Source: Streptomyces sp. CB02400 (GTDB taxonomy: Bacteria > Actinomycetota > Actinomycetes > Streptomycetales > Streptomycetaceae). Taken from it: DNA of 64,000 nt. Where the stretch lies: positions 62,001-126,000 of the forward strand of contig NZ_LIWB01000019.1 of NCBI RefSeq assembly GCF_001905725.1, in the 5' to 3' direction. Each line of letters opens with the position of its first letter. The first letter of the stretch is position 1. Below, in pieces: positions 24,762 to 32,405 of this stretch. The position numbers and the translations under genes are program-made. The notes under the pieces are model-generated. The model searched no databases and was not told the DNA's origin. It saw only the letters and a list, made by a program, of their open reading frames with translations.

Positions 24762-25727
24762 GTGTCCGACGCGGCGATCACCGTCGAGGAAGCACGCAAG
24801 ACATACAGGGGCGGCAGCGGTGGCCCCGCACTGGACGGGCTCGACCTGACGGTCGCGCGCGGCACGGTGCACGGGGTGCTCGGTCCGAACGGCGCGGGCA
24901 AGACCACCCTGGTGAGGATCCTGGCCACCCTGCTGCGGCCCGACGCGGGCCGGATCGAGGTGGCGGGACACGACGTCGTGCGCGAGGCGTACGCCGTACG
25001 GCTGCGCATCGGCCTGCTCGGCCAGCACGCGGCGCTCGACGAGGAACTCGGCGGCCGGCAGAACCTGGAGCTGTTCGGCCGCCTGCACCACCTGGGCGCG
25101 CGACGCGCACGCGCGCGTGCCGGTGAACTCCTGGAGCGCTTCGAGCTCTCCGGCACCGGACACAAGGCGGTCAAGCAGTACAGCGGCGGCATGCGCCGCC
25201 GCCTGGACCTCGCCGCCTCCCTGATCACCGAACCGGAGGTGCTCTTCCTGGACGAACCGACCACGGGCCTCGACCCGCGCGGCCGCGCGGAGGTGTGGGA
25301 ATCGGTCCGCTCCCTGGTCGGAGGCGGTACGACGGTCCTGCTCACCACCCAGTACCTGGAGGAGGCCGACCAGCTCGCCGACCGCATCTCCCTGGTGGAC
25401 GCCGGCCGGGTCGTCGCCGACGGCACGGCGGACGAGCTCAAGGCGGCCATCGGCGGCGACCGCATCGACGTCGTCCTGCGCGACGCCGGGCAACTGGGCA
25501 CGGCCGTCGCCCTGCTCCCCGTACCGAAGGACGCGATCACGGTGGACACCGACCGGCGGCTGCTCAGCGCCCCGGTCACCGACCGCATGGCGGCCCTGGC
25601 CGGGGTCGTCCGCGCGCTGGAGGAGGCCGGTGTCGAGGCCGAGGACATCGCCCTGCGCAGGCCCACGCTCGACGAGGTGTTCCTGCGGCTGACCGGGCAC
25701 GACGACCGAGCGAAGGAGGCCGCGTGA
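24762..25727 (+). CDS. ABC transporter ATP-binding protein, DrrA-like
   Basis: A 321-residue ATPase of the daunorubicin-resistance type that powers efflux of drugs or lipids with its partner permease. Walker A is GPNGAGKT at 41-48, the signature is QYSGGMRRRLDLA, Walker B is EVLFLDEPTTGLDP, and the H-loop area reads LLTTQYLEEADQLADR. The DrrA-specific C-terminal extension (RPTLDEVFLRLTG) is present. GTG 24762 follows AGGGGATT; TTG 24741 would fall inside the operator. It overlaps the permease gene by four bases (GTGA), showing translational coupling. Confidence 0.93.
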   Translation: MSDAAITVEEARKTYRGGSGGPALDGLDLTVARGTVHGVLGPNGAGKTTLVRILATLLRPDAGRIEVAGHDVVREAYAVRLRIGLLGQHAALDEELGGRQNLELFGRLHHLGARRARARAGELLERFELSGTGHKAVKQYSGGMRRRLDLAASLITEPEVLFLDEPTTGLDPRGRAEVWESVRSLVGGGTTVLLTTQYLEEADQLADRISLVDAGRVVADGTADELKAAIGGDRIDVVLRDAGQLGTAVALLPVPKDAITVDTDRRLLSAPVTDRMAALAGVVRALEEAGVEAEDIALRRPTLDEVFLRLTGHDDRAKEAA

Positions 25728-26491
25728 CCACCACGACGTACGCCCTGACCGACTCCTGGACCATGACCCGCCGCGAACTCGCCCGCTGGGGGCGGCAGCC
25801 GGTCGCGGTGGTGGTGAACCTGGTCTTCCCGGTGATGCTGCTGCTGATGTTCGGCTACCTGGTCGGCGGCGGCCGGGGCGTGAGCGGCGAGTACCTCGAC
25901 TTCCTGGTGCCCGGCATGCTCGCGCTCACCATGGCCTTCGGCCTGGAGGGCACGATGGTCGCCGTCACCCAGGACCTGAACAAGGGTGTCATCGACCGCT
26001 TCCGCTCCATGCCCATGGCCAACGGCGCGGTCCTGGTGGGCCGTTCCGCCGCGGACATGCTCCAGTCGGCGCTCGGCCTGGCGGTGCTCCTCGCCGTCGC
26101 CGCCGCGCTCGGCTGGCGCGCGCAGGGCGGCCCGGCGGGCTTCCTGGGCGCCGTGGGACTGCTGCTGCTGTTCCGGTTCGCGATGCTGTGGATCGGCATC
26201 CACCTGGCGCTGGTCGCCGGGAAGCCGGAACTGGTGCAGGCCGTGCAGATCCTGGTCTGGCCGGTCGGCTTCCTGTCCAACGCCTTCGCCGCCCCCGGGT
26301 CCATGCCCGACTGGCTGGGCACGGTCGTCCAGTGGAACCCCCTGTCCCAGACCGCCACGGCCGTGCGCGACCTGTTCGGCGGCCCCGGCGGCGAACCGGG
26401 GCACGTGTGGGCCGCCGTCGTATGGCCGCTGGCGCTGCTGGCGGTGTTCTTCCCGCTGGCGGTACGACGGTTCGCGCGGCTCAGCCGGTGA
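25724..26491 (+). CDS. ABC-2 type permease, DrrB-like
   Basis: A 255-residue membrane protein with about six helices, beginning TTTYALTDSWTMTRRELARWGRQP and containing FPVMLLLMFGYLVGG. The conserved DrrB segment FRSMPMANGAVLVGRSAADM is also present, as are GFLSNAFAAPGSMPDWLGTVVQWNPLS and a C-terminal helix. It forms the membrane channel for the ATPase encoded just upstream. The 3' end of the gene (26341-26456) is duplicated without a mismatch at 29394-29509, where it forms part of a broken copy. Confidence 0.92.
   Translation: MTTTTYALTDSWTMTRRELARWGRQPVAVVVNLVFPVMLLLMFGYLVGGGRGVSGEYLDFLVPGMLALTMAFGLEGTMVAVTQDLNKGVIDRFRSMPMANGAVLVGRSAADMLQSALGLAVLLAVAAALGWRAQGGPAGFLGAVGLLLLFRFAMLWIGIHLALVAGKPELVQAVQILVWPVGFLSNAFAAPGSMPDWLGTVVQWNPLSQTATAVRDLFGGPGGEPGHVWAAVVWPLALLAVFFPLAVRRFARLSR
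26341..26491 (+). repeat. Direct repeat, left copy (3' end of permease gene)
   Basis: Bases 26341-26456 are identical to 29394-29509 (116 bp), and similarity with a few mismatches continues to the stop codon. The right copy is in the relic at 29379-29544. Confidence 0.9.
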
Positions 26492-26501
26492 GGGCGGGGC
26501 T

Positions 26502-26828
26502 TCAGCCGTCCGGACCCGTACCGGCGTCGAGGTCCGCGTACACGCACAGGCGGGCGCCCCTGCTCTCCGCGATGCGGCACACGTCGGTCAGGGCCTCGCC
26601 CATGCGGGCCAGCAGGTAGCGGAGCTGGACGGCGCTCACGTGCTCCTCGTCGTGGAGCATGTCGGCGAGATGGGCGAGCAGGTCGGCGGCCATGTCGAGC
26701 TGGACGCCCTCGGCGATGTCGGCGGCCCGGGAGAGGCGTCCGCTGCCGTCGGTCAGGAGGTAGCAGGGCTTGCCTTCGGGGCCGGTCCAGGGCAGGAGAC
26801 GGGCGGGGGTGAGGGCGTGGTGTGTCAT
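26502..26828 (-). CDS. Small conserved hypothetical protein
   Basis: A 108-residue soluble protein with no recognised domain. Features: an N-terminal PARLLPWTGPEGKPCYLLTD segment, then an amphipathic helical part (VQLDMAADLLAHLADML and VSAVQLRYLLARMGEALTDV). The gene overlaps its upstream neighbour by four bases (ATGA), so the two are translationally coupled. The pair diverges from XRE/DUF397 module 2, an arrangement that recurs in Streptomyces in my recollection, and may be under its control. Confidence 0.72.
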   Translation of the reverse strand: MTHHALTPARLLPWTGPEGKPCYLLTDGSGRLSRAADIAEGVQLDMAADLLAHLADMLHDEEHVSAVQLRYLLARMGEALTDVCRIAESRGARLCVYADLDAGTGPDG

Positions 26829-27142
26829 GCGGTCAGTCCCAGGCAGTGCGTCGGGTGCGGGGGCAGATGGATGCCCTGAGGGGCGATCAGCAGGGAACGG
26901 CGCCGGGCTTGTCGGCGCCGTTCCCGTTCCCGTTCTCGGCGCTCGTGCGCGATGACGTAGGGGCGTACGAGGCTGTGGTCCTCGCCGCGAAGGGGGCGCG
27001 CGCCGAACCGGTGTGGGGCGGGGCCCTCGGTGGGCGGGGGCGGGGGGTCGTATCCGTCCCGTGCGTCGAGCCGGCGTCGTCCGGTACCGGGGGAGACGAG
27101 GCTGAGCAGCGGTTCGAGGAGACGGGCGATGAGGCCGAGCAT
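26825..27142 (-). CDS. Small basic hypothetical protein
   Basis: A 105-residue protein from ATG 27142, which has GGAG seven bases upstream. It starts with an amphipathic or membrane-associating helix (MLGLIARLLEPLLSLV), followed by a Pro/Gly-rich middle (DPPPPPTEG) and a strongly basic stretch (HERRERERERRRQARRRS). No known domain. It is coupled to the next gene by an ATGA overlap and diverges from the XRE gene of module 2. An alternative upstream start would run into the divergent promoter, so I prefer this one. Confidence 0.68.
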   Translation of the reverse strand: MLGLIARLLEPLLSLVSPGTGRRRLDARDGYDPPPPPTEGPAPHRFGARPLRGEDHSLVRPYVIAHERRERERERRRQARRRSLLIAPQGIHLPPHPTHCLGLTA

Positions 27143-27207
27143 GGTGTGACTCCGTGGTCGACGTCGCGTTCTGTAGCGATCGACATACAGAGTGAAACGG
27201 CCCGTAT

Positions 27208-27248
27208 TAGGCTCGCCAGAGGGTTCGGCGTGACAGAGCATTTGTCAC
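27208..27248 (+). promoter_or_regulatory. XRE module 2 promoter region with operator
   Basis: A possible -10 TAGGCT (27208-27213) is followed by the inverted repeat GTGACA-N7-TGTCAC (27230-27248), which ends two bases before AGAGGAG of the XRE gene. The same 6-7-6 palindrome recurs inside the gene at 27634-27652. Confidence 0.65.
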
Positions 27249-27263
27249 AGAGGAGTTGATCTC

Positions 27264-28058
27264 GTGGGCACCAACTACGGCGAGTGGCTCAAGGAGCAGC
27301 GCGAGGCGGCGGGGCTGACGCAGCAGCAACTGGCCGAGGCGGCGGTCATGACTCGAACGCACATCGCGCACATCGAGGCGGGCCGCCGGGTGCCGTCGAA
27401 GGAGGACGCGCGGCGGCTGGACAACGCGCTGGGCACGGGGAATGTGCTGAGCAGTTTCCTGCCACAGAACGATCGCGCGGTCGCCGACCACTTCGAAGCG
27501 GCGCGAGCGTTCGAGCAGCAAGCCACGATGATCCGTGAGTTCGCTCTGTCCTATGTGCCAGGCATCCTTCAAACGGAAAGGTACATGCGTGCGGTTCTGG
27601 GCGTTGCCTTCCCTCCTCTGGGGGAAGAGGAATGTGACAGGGCCGTTGTCACACGGCTGGAGCGGGCGGAGATCCTGGCAGATCCGGTGACGCCCGTAGT
27701 GTGGGCCCTGCTGGACGAGGCCATACTGCGTCGGCCGGTTGGTGGGGCGGAAGTTATGGCGGAGCAGATCATGCACGTTGTTCGCTTGGCCGAGGCGAAT
27801 CGCGTTCGTGTGCACGTGATGCCCTTCGGCCTGGGTGCCCACCCACTGCTGCAGAACATGCTGACCCTCATGGGGTTCGAAGACCAGCCGCCGGTGGCCT
27901 ACGTCGAGGGTTTGCACACGGGCGTGGTGCATGATTCCCCGGCGATGGTCGAGCGGTTCCGGGACACTTACGATCTTGCGCTGGGTGATGCCCTGCCTCA
28001 GCGTGAGTCACTGGCCCTCATGAGAGCGACAGCGAAGGACTACGGACACCATGACTGA
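27264..28058 (+). CDS. XRE-family regulator with DUF5753 domain, module 2
   Basis: A 264-residue regulator. The helix-turn-helix is at residues about 5-65 (WLKEQREAAGLTQQQLAEAAVMTRTHIAHIEAGRR), and the DUF5753 domain follows (LSYVPGILQTERYMRAVLGV, VWALLDEAILRRPVGG, VHVMPFGLGAHPLLQNML). AGGAG sits eight bases before GTG 27264. Codon use is less GC-biased than in neighbouring genes, with several GTT, CGT, AAT and TTG codons around 27770-27830, suggesting recent acquisition. It overlaps the DUF397 gene by eight bases. An exact copy of its own upstream palindrome lies inside its coding sequence. Confidence 0.92.
   Translation: MGTNYGEWLKEQREAAGLTQQQLAEAAVMTRTHIAHIEAGRRVPSKEDARRLDNALGTGNVLSSFLPQNDRAVADHFEAARAFEQQATMIREFALSYVPGILQTERYMRAVLGVAFPPLGEEECDRAVVTRLERAEILADPVTPVVWALLDEAILRRPVGGAEVMAEQIMHVVRLAEANRVRVHVMPFGLGAHPLLQNMLTLMGFEDQPPVAYVEGLHTGVVHDSPAMVERFRDTYDLALGDALPQRESLALMRATAKDYGHHD
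27634..27652. promoter_or_regulatory. Intragenic copy of the GTGACA-N7-TGTCAC palindrome
   Basis: Same arms and same seven-base spacing as at 27230-27248, 404 bases downstream, here extended to seven-base arms (TGTGACA/TGTCACA). Possible second operator for looping repression. Confidence 0.6.
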
Positions 28059-28272
28059 GCACAGCATCCCGGACGCGTCCATAGCGACCGGTTGGCGCAA
28101 ATCGTCGTACAGCGGGCCCGACCAGGGCAGCTGTGTCGAGGTGTTGGACCACTTTCCCTCTGGCGTCCCCGTACGCGACTCGAAGAACCCCCACGGACCC
28201 GCCGTGATCGTTCCGGCGTCCGCCTGGTCGACGTTCGTCACGGCGATCAGGAGCGGCGGCTTCCCCTCCTGA
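28051..28272 (+). CDS. DUF397 small protein, module 2
   Basis: A 73-residue DUF397 protein with the usual signature: GWRKSSYSGPDQGSCVEVLDHFPSG, VPVRDSKNPHGPAVIV and SAWSTFVTAIRSG. It starts at ATG 28051 inside the end of the XRE gene (eight-base overlap), so the two are translationally coupled and probably work as a pair. A bidirectional terminator lies beyond. Confidence 0.93.
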   Translation: MTEHSIPDASIATGWRKSSYSGPDQGSCVEVLDHFPSGVPVRDSKNPHGPAVIVPASAWSTFVTAIRSGGFPS

Positions 28273-28344
28273 CCACCCGCTGACTCACGGCCACGCGTCC
28301 GCCCTGGCCTCCGTTGTCCAACGCGGAGGGTTGTCGAGGATCCA

Positions 28345-28371
28345 GCCCCCGCTCGTAGGGTGAGCGGGGGC
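28345..28371. terminator. Bidirectional terminator
   Basis: Arms GCCCCCGCTC (28345-28354) and GAGCGGGGGC (28362-28371), loop of seven, between the DUF397 gene and the convergent CPBP gene. Confidence 0.75.
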
Positions 28372-28400
28372 CAGATCTCATGGTCGGCGGGCACAGGGTG

Positions 28401-29240
28401 TCAGCGGTGCCCGCGGCGCATGGGTACCAGGTTGCCGCGCCGGTGGGCGGCGATGAGCATGGGGATCGCGAGCAGCACGCTGACGATGACGGGCACGATC
28501 GACGCCTCCAGGCCGAACTCTCCGCCGGTCACCAGGTCGGGGCCGGTCGGAGTGGTGGTCATCAGGCCCTCCGAGGCGTGGCCGGAGACGGGGATGCCGA
28601 TCAGGCCCAGGGCGGTGTTCCAGGCGAAGTGCAGGCCCACGACGAACCAGATGCTGCGCTTCCACAGGAACGCGGCACCGAGGAGGACGCCGGCCTCGAT
28701 GGCGATCGCGGTCGAGCTCCACAGCGTGGCGCCCGGGTTGGCCGCGTGCAGTCCGCCGAACAGTGCCGCGGTGATCGCCAGAGCCGCCCAGCTGCCGCAC
28801 ATCTTCTCCAGCGCCTGGAGGGCGAGGCCGCGGAAGAGCAGTTCCTCGGTCACGGCGGCGCCGACCTGTATCGCGGCCATGCTCGCCACGATCGACAGGC
28901 CGTTACCGGGCCGTTCGTCGAACGAGAATTCGGTGAGGAGCGTGAGCATCGACACGCTGATGAGCCCGAAGCCGATCACGGCACCGGACAACGTCCGTGT
29001 CACGGCCCCCGACTTCGCGATCTCCGGTACGTCCCGCCGGGCGACGTAGCGCATGACCGCCCAGTAGACGACAACCGCCACGACCGCACCCACGACGGCG
29101 ACCACCCCACCCACCGAGACCAGGCTGGACACCAGGCCCACACCCACTATCCCGGTCAGCATCCAGCCGAGGGGAGACTGGAGGAAGCGGCCACCCTTTT
29201 GGCGTGTGGGCTGGGGGGACGTGGTGTGCGTCGTGCTCAT
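28401..29240 (-). CDS. CPBP-family intramembrane metalloprotease
   Basis: A 279-residue membrane protein with about seven helices of the CAAX-protease/bacteriocin-processing (Abi) family. Motif 1 EELLFRGLALQALEK supplies the two Glu and the Arg. Motif 2 is ALFGGLHAANPG (His), and motif 3 HFAWNTALGL supplies the last His and Asn. Members cleave within the membrane; bacterial ones are linked to bacteriocin immunity or envelope signalling. ATG 29240 follows GGAGGTCACC. It has the hallmark residues, so it should be active. Confidence 0.9.
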   Translation of the reverse strand: MSTTHTTSPQPTRQKGGRFLQSPLGWMLTGIVGVGLVSSLVSVGGVVAVVGAVVAVVVYWAVMRYVARRDVPEIAKSGAVTRTLSGAVIGFGLISVSMLTLLTEFSFDERPGNGLSIVASMAAIQVGAAVTEELLFRGLALQALEKMCGSWAALAITAALFGGLHAANPGATLWSSTAIAIEAGVLLGAAFLWKRSIWFVVGLHFAWNTALGLIGIPVSGHASEGLMTTTPTGPDLVTGGEFGLEASIVPVIVSVLLAIPMLIAAHRRGNLVPMRRGHR

Positions 29241-29378
29241 GGTGACCTCCGTATGGCATCGTCCGCGTGCCTTCCGCGACCTGCCGAGAACGCTATGAGG
29301 GCGGTGACGTCTCCGAATCGCCCCTGAGTGGACAGGTCCGAGTAGCTCCCACGGGGGACACGGGGGTACCGGCGCCGG

Positions 29379-29544
29379 ACGCCCTGACCGACTCCTGTCC
29401 CAGACCGCCACGGCCGTGCGCGACCTGTTCGGCGGCCCCGGCGGCGAACCGGGGCACGTGTGGGCCGCCGTCGTATGGCCGCTGGCGCTGCTGGCGGTGT
29501 TCTTCCCGCCGGCGGTGCGCCGGTTCTCGCGGCTCAGCCGCTAG
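29379..29544 (+). pseudogene. Relic of an ABC-2 permease gene (internal deletion, frameshift)
   Basis: The first 19 bases (29379-29397) match 25740-25758 near the start of the intact DrrB-like gene. From 29394 the sequence matches 26341 onward, with 116 identical bases and then a few mismatches to the stop. The junction falls on the shared bases CCTG, so about 586 bases were lost by deletion at a four-base homology. As 586 is not a multiple of three, the 3' part is out of frame. No start codon or partner ATPase remains. The final TAG overlaps the stop codon of the convergent glutamate decarboxylase gene in a CTAG. Confidence 0.92.
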
Positions 29545-30938
29545 TGATGGAAGCCGGTGGCCGCGTTCCTGTCGTGGGTGAGGGGACGCGGCTGCCGGCG
29601 CAGTCCCGGCAGCAGCCGGGTCAGGTCCTCGGCGAACACGTCCGCGAGGTCCTCGGAGAAGCCGTTGCGGCACACCACGCGGAGTACGGAGAGGTCCTGG
29701 CGGTTCGCCGGGAAGGTGTACGCGGGCACCAGCCAGCCGCTCTCCCGCATCCGCCGGGACACGTCGAAGACGTCGTACGCCGTCACGTCGTCGGCGGTCG
29801 TGAACGCGAACACCGGGAGCTGGTCGCCCCGCGTGAGCAGCCGGAAGTCGCCGAGCGCTCCGATCCGTTCCGCGAGCCCCCGCGCGACGTCCCGCGCGGC
29901 CTGCTGCACCGCGCGGTAGCCCTCCCGGCCGAGCCGCAGGAACGTGTAGTACTGCGCCACGACCTGCGCGCCCGGCCGGGAGAAGTTCAGCGCGAAGGTC
30001 GGCATGTCGCCGCCCAGGTAGTTGACCCGGAAGACCAGTTCCTCGGGCAGTGCGTCCGCGTCCCGCCACAGCGCCCAGCCGACACCCGGGTACACCAGCC
30101 CGTACTTGTGCCCCGAGGTGTTGATGGACGCCACGCGCGGGAGGCGGAAGTCCCACACCAGGTCCTCGTCGAGGAAGGGCGCGACCATCGCACCGGACGC
30201 CCCGTCGACGTGCACCGGGATGTCGAGGCCGGTGCGCTCCTGGAGCTCGTCCAGCGCGGCGCACAGGTCGGCGATCGGCTCGTACGACCCGTCGAAGGTG
30301 GAGCCCAGTACGCCGACGACCCCGATGGTGTTCTCGTCGCACAGCTCGGCGGCGGCCCGCGGGTCGAGGTGGAACCGCTCGCCCTCCATGGGCACCTGAC
30401 GGGGCTCCACCTCCCAGAAGGTGCAGAACTTGTCCCAGCAGACCTGCACGTTGACGCCCATGACGAGGTTGGGCCGGGCGCCCCGCGCGGGAGCACGCCC
30501 GCTCCAGCGGCGCTTCAGCGCCATTCCGGCGAGCATGCACGCCTCGCTCGAACCGGTCGTCGAACAGCCCACGGCCGCCGCCGGATCGGGCGCGTGCCAC
30601 AGGTCGGCGAGCATCGCCACACAGCGCCGCTCCAGCTCGGCGGTGCGCGGGTACTCGTCCTTGTCGATCATGTTCTTGTCCCGGCACTCCGCCATCAGAC
30701 GGCCGGCCTCCGGCTCCATCCAGGTGGTGACGAAGGTGGCCAGGTTCAGCCGCGCGTTGCCGTCCAGCATCAGCTCGTCGTGCACGAGCTGGTACGCCGT
30801 CGAGGGCGCCATGGGCGTGTCGGGCAGCCGGTGCTTGGGCGGCGCCTCGGTCATGTCCCCGACCGGATTGGCCGGCCCCAGGAAGGGGTTGACGGACACG
30901 GGGCGCTCGTCGTGCTGCGGGCCTTTGTGGAGCGGCAT
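29541..30938 (-). CDS. gadB: Glutamate decarboxylase
   Basis: A 465-residue PLP enzyme converting glutamate to GABA and CO2, consuming a proton. It begins MPLHKGPQHDERPVSVNPFLG and has the group II decarboxylase core: STTGSSEACMLAGMALKRRW, HVDGASGAMVAPF, and the PLP-binding Lys at about 278 in NTSGHKYGLVYPGVGW. The length and motifs match E. coli GadA/B. AAGGAGA precedes ATG 30938. It lies 88 bases downstream of a ClC-type channel gene on the same strand. In enteric bacteria this enzyme works in acid resistance, where ClC transporters dissipate the charge it builds up, so the pair is functionally coherent. Confidence 0.96.
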   Translation of the reverse strand: MPLHKGPQHDERPVSVNPFLGPANPVGDMTEAPPKHRLPDTPMAPSTAYQLVHDELMLDGNARLNLATFVTTWMEPEAGRLMAECRDKNMIDKDEYPRTAELERRCVAMLADLWHAPDPAAAVGCSTTGSSEACMLAGMALKRRWSGRAPARGARPNLVMGVNVQVCWDKFCTFWEVEPRQVPMEGERFHLDPRAAAELCDENTIGVVGVLGSTFDGSYEPIADLCAALDELQERTGLDIPVHVDGASGAMVAPFLDEDLVWDFRLPRVASINTSGHKYGLVYPGVGWALWRDADALPEELVFRVNYLGGDMPTFALNFSRPGAQVVAQYYTFLRLGREGYRAVQQAARDVARGLAERIGALGDFRLLTRGDQLPVFAFTTADDVTAYDVFDVSRRMRESGWLVPAYTFPANRQDLSVLRVVCRNGFSEDLADVFAEDLTRLLPGLRRQPRPLTHDRNAATGFHH

Positions 30939-30956
30939 GGGGGTCTCCTTGATTTC

Positions 30957-31010
30957 GGGGGCGACGGGAGCGATGGGGGCGACGGGAGCGATGGGGGCGA
31001 CGGGGGCGGG
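30957..31010. repeat. 18-base tandem repeat upstream of gadB
   Basis: Three copies of GGGGGCGACGGGAGCGAT starting at 30957, 30975 and 30993 (the third degenerate), filling most of the gap between the ClC gene and gadB. Confidence 0.8.
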
Positions 31011-31026
31011 GAGAGGCGGGGGAAGG

Positions 31027-32304
31027 TCATCGCACGGCCGTGCCGTCCTCCCGCAGCTGCATCAGCGGGCGCCCCGTCACCAGCAGCCAGGCCGGCAGCG
31101 AGGCGACGCACAGCAGGGCGAGGATCCCGGGGGAGGCGACCAGGACGGCGGCGACGAACAGGCTCACCCAGCCCTGCCGGGTGACGGCCAGCAGGATCCC
31201 CAGCACGGCCGCCGACACGCCCACCGCCGGCTGCACCCCGGGCACCAGGGCGTGCGCGCACAGCCCGAGCGCGGTGCCGACGAACACCGCCGGGAAGATC
31301 CGCCCGCCCCGGAAGCCGCAGGACGCGGCGACGAGCAGTGCGGCCAGCTTCACCACCGTCATCGTGGCGAACTCGCCCGCCGACCAGCCGTCGGGGTCGC
31401 GCGCCAGCTCCGCGATCTCGTCGAGCCCCTTGAACAGGGTCAGATGCCCGCCCAGGGCCGCCAGGGCGCCCAGCACCAGCCCGCCGACGGGAAGCATCAG
31501 CATCGGATGCCGCAGCCGCCGGAACGCCCCGTGGACGTACGGGAAGGCGTACACGGCGCACATGCCGAGCAGCGCGCCCACCGGGGCCACCACGAGGGAC
31601 GCCAGCAGGTCGCCCCAGCCGGGCCGCCCGAACGGCGGCAGATGGAGATCGAAACTCGGCCGCGACACCAGCGAGGTGGTGAGCGCACCGGCCCCGGCGG
31701 CCGCCAGCGGCGCGAAGAGGCTGTCCCACAGCCGCCCCTTGATCCGCTGCCCGGCCAGCGCCTCGGAGATGACCAGTGCGGCGGCCACCGGCGTACCGAA
31801 CAGCGCGCCGATCGTCCCGGCCTCCGCCAGCGCCACCCAGCTCCGCTCTTGGGTCTGGGGGAAGGCCCTGAGCCCCGCCCAGACCGCCAGCGAGACGTTC
31901 ACGGCGATGATCGGGTTCTCGGGCCCCAGGCTCGGCCCGCCGGCCAGTACGAACGCCGTCGCCAGCAGCAGCCCCGGCAGCACCGCGGGCGGCAGCACGG
32001 GCGCGTCGAGACCGGTGGTCGCCGGGTCGGGGCCCGCGTGTCCCGGCGCCTTCCACACCACCAGCCCGACCGCGATCCCGGTGGCGAGAAGCATCACGAA
32101 CATCCACGGCACGGAGTACCCGCCGACGCCGAGGGCGTCCGGCACGTCCTGCCAGAGCACGTCCTGCAGCTCCTCGGCCGCCGTGCTCACCCCCACCAGG
32201 ACCAGGCTCGTCACCACGCCCACGACCAGCGCGGGGACGACGGCCGGCAGCAGGGCGCGTGCCGGGGCGGCGGAGGGTGCCTGCTGCGTGCTGTCCTGGG
32301 CCAC
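31027..32304 (-). CDS. ClC-family chloride channel or chloride/proton antiporter
   Basis: About 425 residues with 10-12 hydrophobic segments. ClC selectivity-filter motifs are recognisable: GPSLGPENPIIAVN (for the usual GSGIP/GPEGP region) and FRGGRIFPAVFVGTALG (GREGP-like), plus LAEAGTIGALFGTPVAAALVISE. The first filter segment departs from the classic GSGIP, so ion selectivity may differ. The start is uncertain: GTG 32304 gives MAQDSTQQ, and GTG 32310 or 32358 are alternatives; no clear ribosome site exists. It diverges from tipA, and an inverted repeat in the shared region covers the tipA -35. Confidence 0.85.
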   Translation of the reverse strand: MAQDSTQQAPSAAPARALLPAVVPALVVGVVTSLVLVGVSTAAEELQDVLWQDVPDALGVGGYSVPWMFVMLLATGIAVGLVVWKAPGHAGPDPATTGLDAPVLPPAVLPGLLLATAFVLAGGPSLGPENPIIAVNVSLAVWAGLRAFPQTQERSWVALAEAGTIGALFGTPVAAALVISEALAGQRIKGRLWDSLFAPLAAAGAGALTTSLVSRPSFDLHLPPFGRPGWGDLLASLVVAPVGALLGMCAVYAFPYVHGAFRRLRHPMLMLPVGGLVLGALAALGGHLTLFKGLDEIAELARDPDGWSAGEFATMTVVKLAALLVAASCGFRGGRIFPAVFVGTALGLCAHALVPGVQPAVGVSAAVLGILLAVTRQGWVSLFVAAVLVASPGILALLCVASLPAWLLVTGRPLMQLREDGTAVR

Positions 32305-32321
32305 GCGCACACGATAAAGGG

Positions 32322-32351
32322 GCAAGCCGGGCAAATCATTAACCGGCTTGC
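32322..32351. promoter_or_regulatory. Inverted repeat between the ClC gene and tipA
   Basis: Perfect nine-base arms GCAAGCCGG (32322-32330) and CCGGCTTGC (32343-32351) with a 12-base spacer. The right arm runs into the tipA -35, and the spacer on the minus strand contains TAATGAT, a possible -10 for the ClC gene. Confidence 0.6.
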
Positions 32352-32378
32352 ACCTCACGTGGCGTGAGGACCCAGGCT
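32348..32378 (+). promoter_or_regulatory. tipA promoter with MerR-type operator
   Basis: -35 TTGCAC (32348-32353), 19-base spacer, -10 CAGGCT (32373-32378). The spacer contains the palindrome CCTCACG-TGG-CGTGAGG (32353-32369). The 19-base spacing with a palindrome inside is the MerR-activator layout and closely resembles the known S. lividans tipA promoter. Confidence 0.88.
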
Positions 32379-32405
32379 GGAGCGCGTACCGAGAAGGGAG
32401 CGGAA

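Noticed and set aside
20207..28272. Classical toxin-antitoxin loci at the XRE/DUF397 pairs
   Set aside because: The layout is similar but no toxin domain is recognisable, so they are listed as regulatory modules.
32304..32358. GTG 32358 as the start of the ClC gene
   Set aside because: It would place the coding sequence across the tipA operator and the inverted repeat, and it has no ribosome site; a start at 32304-32310 is more plausible though unproven.
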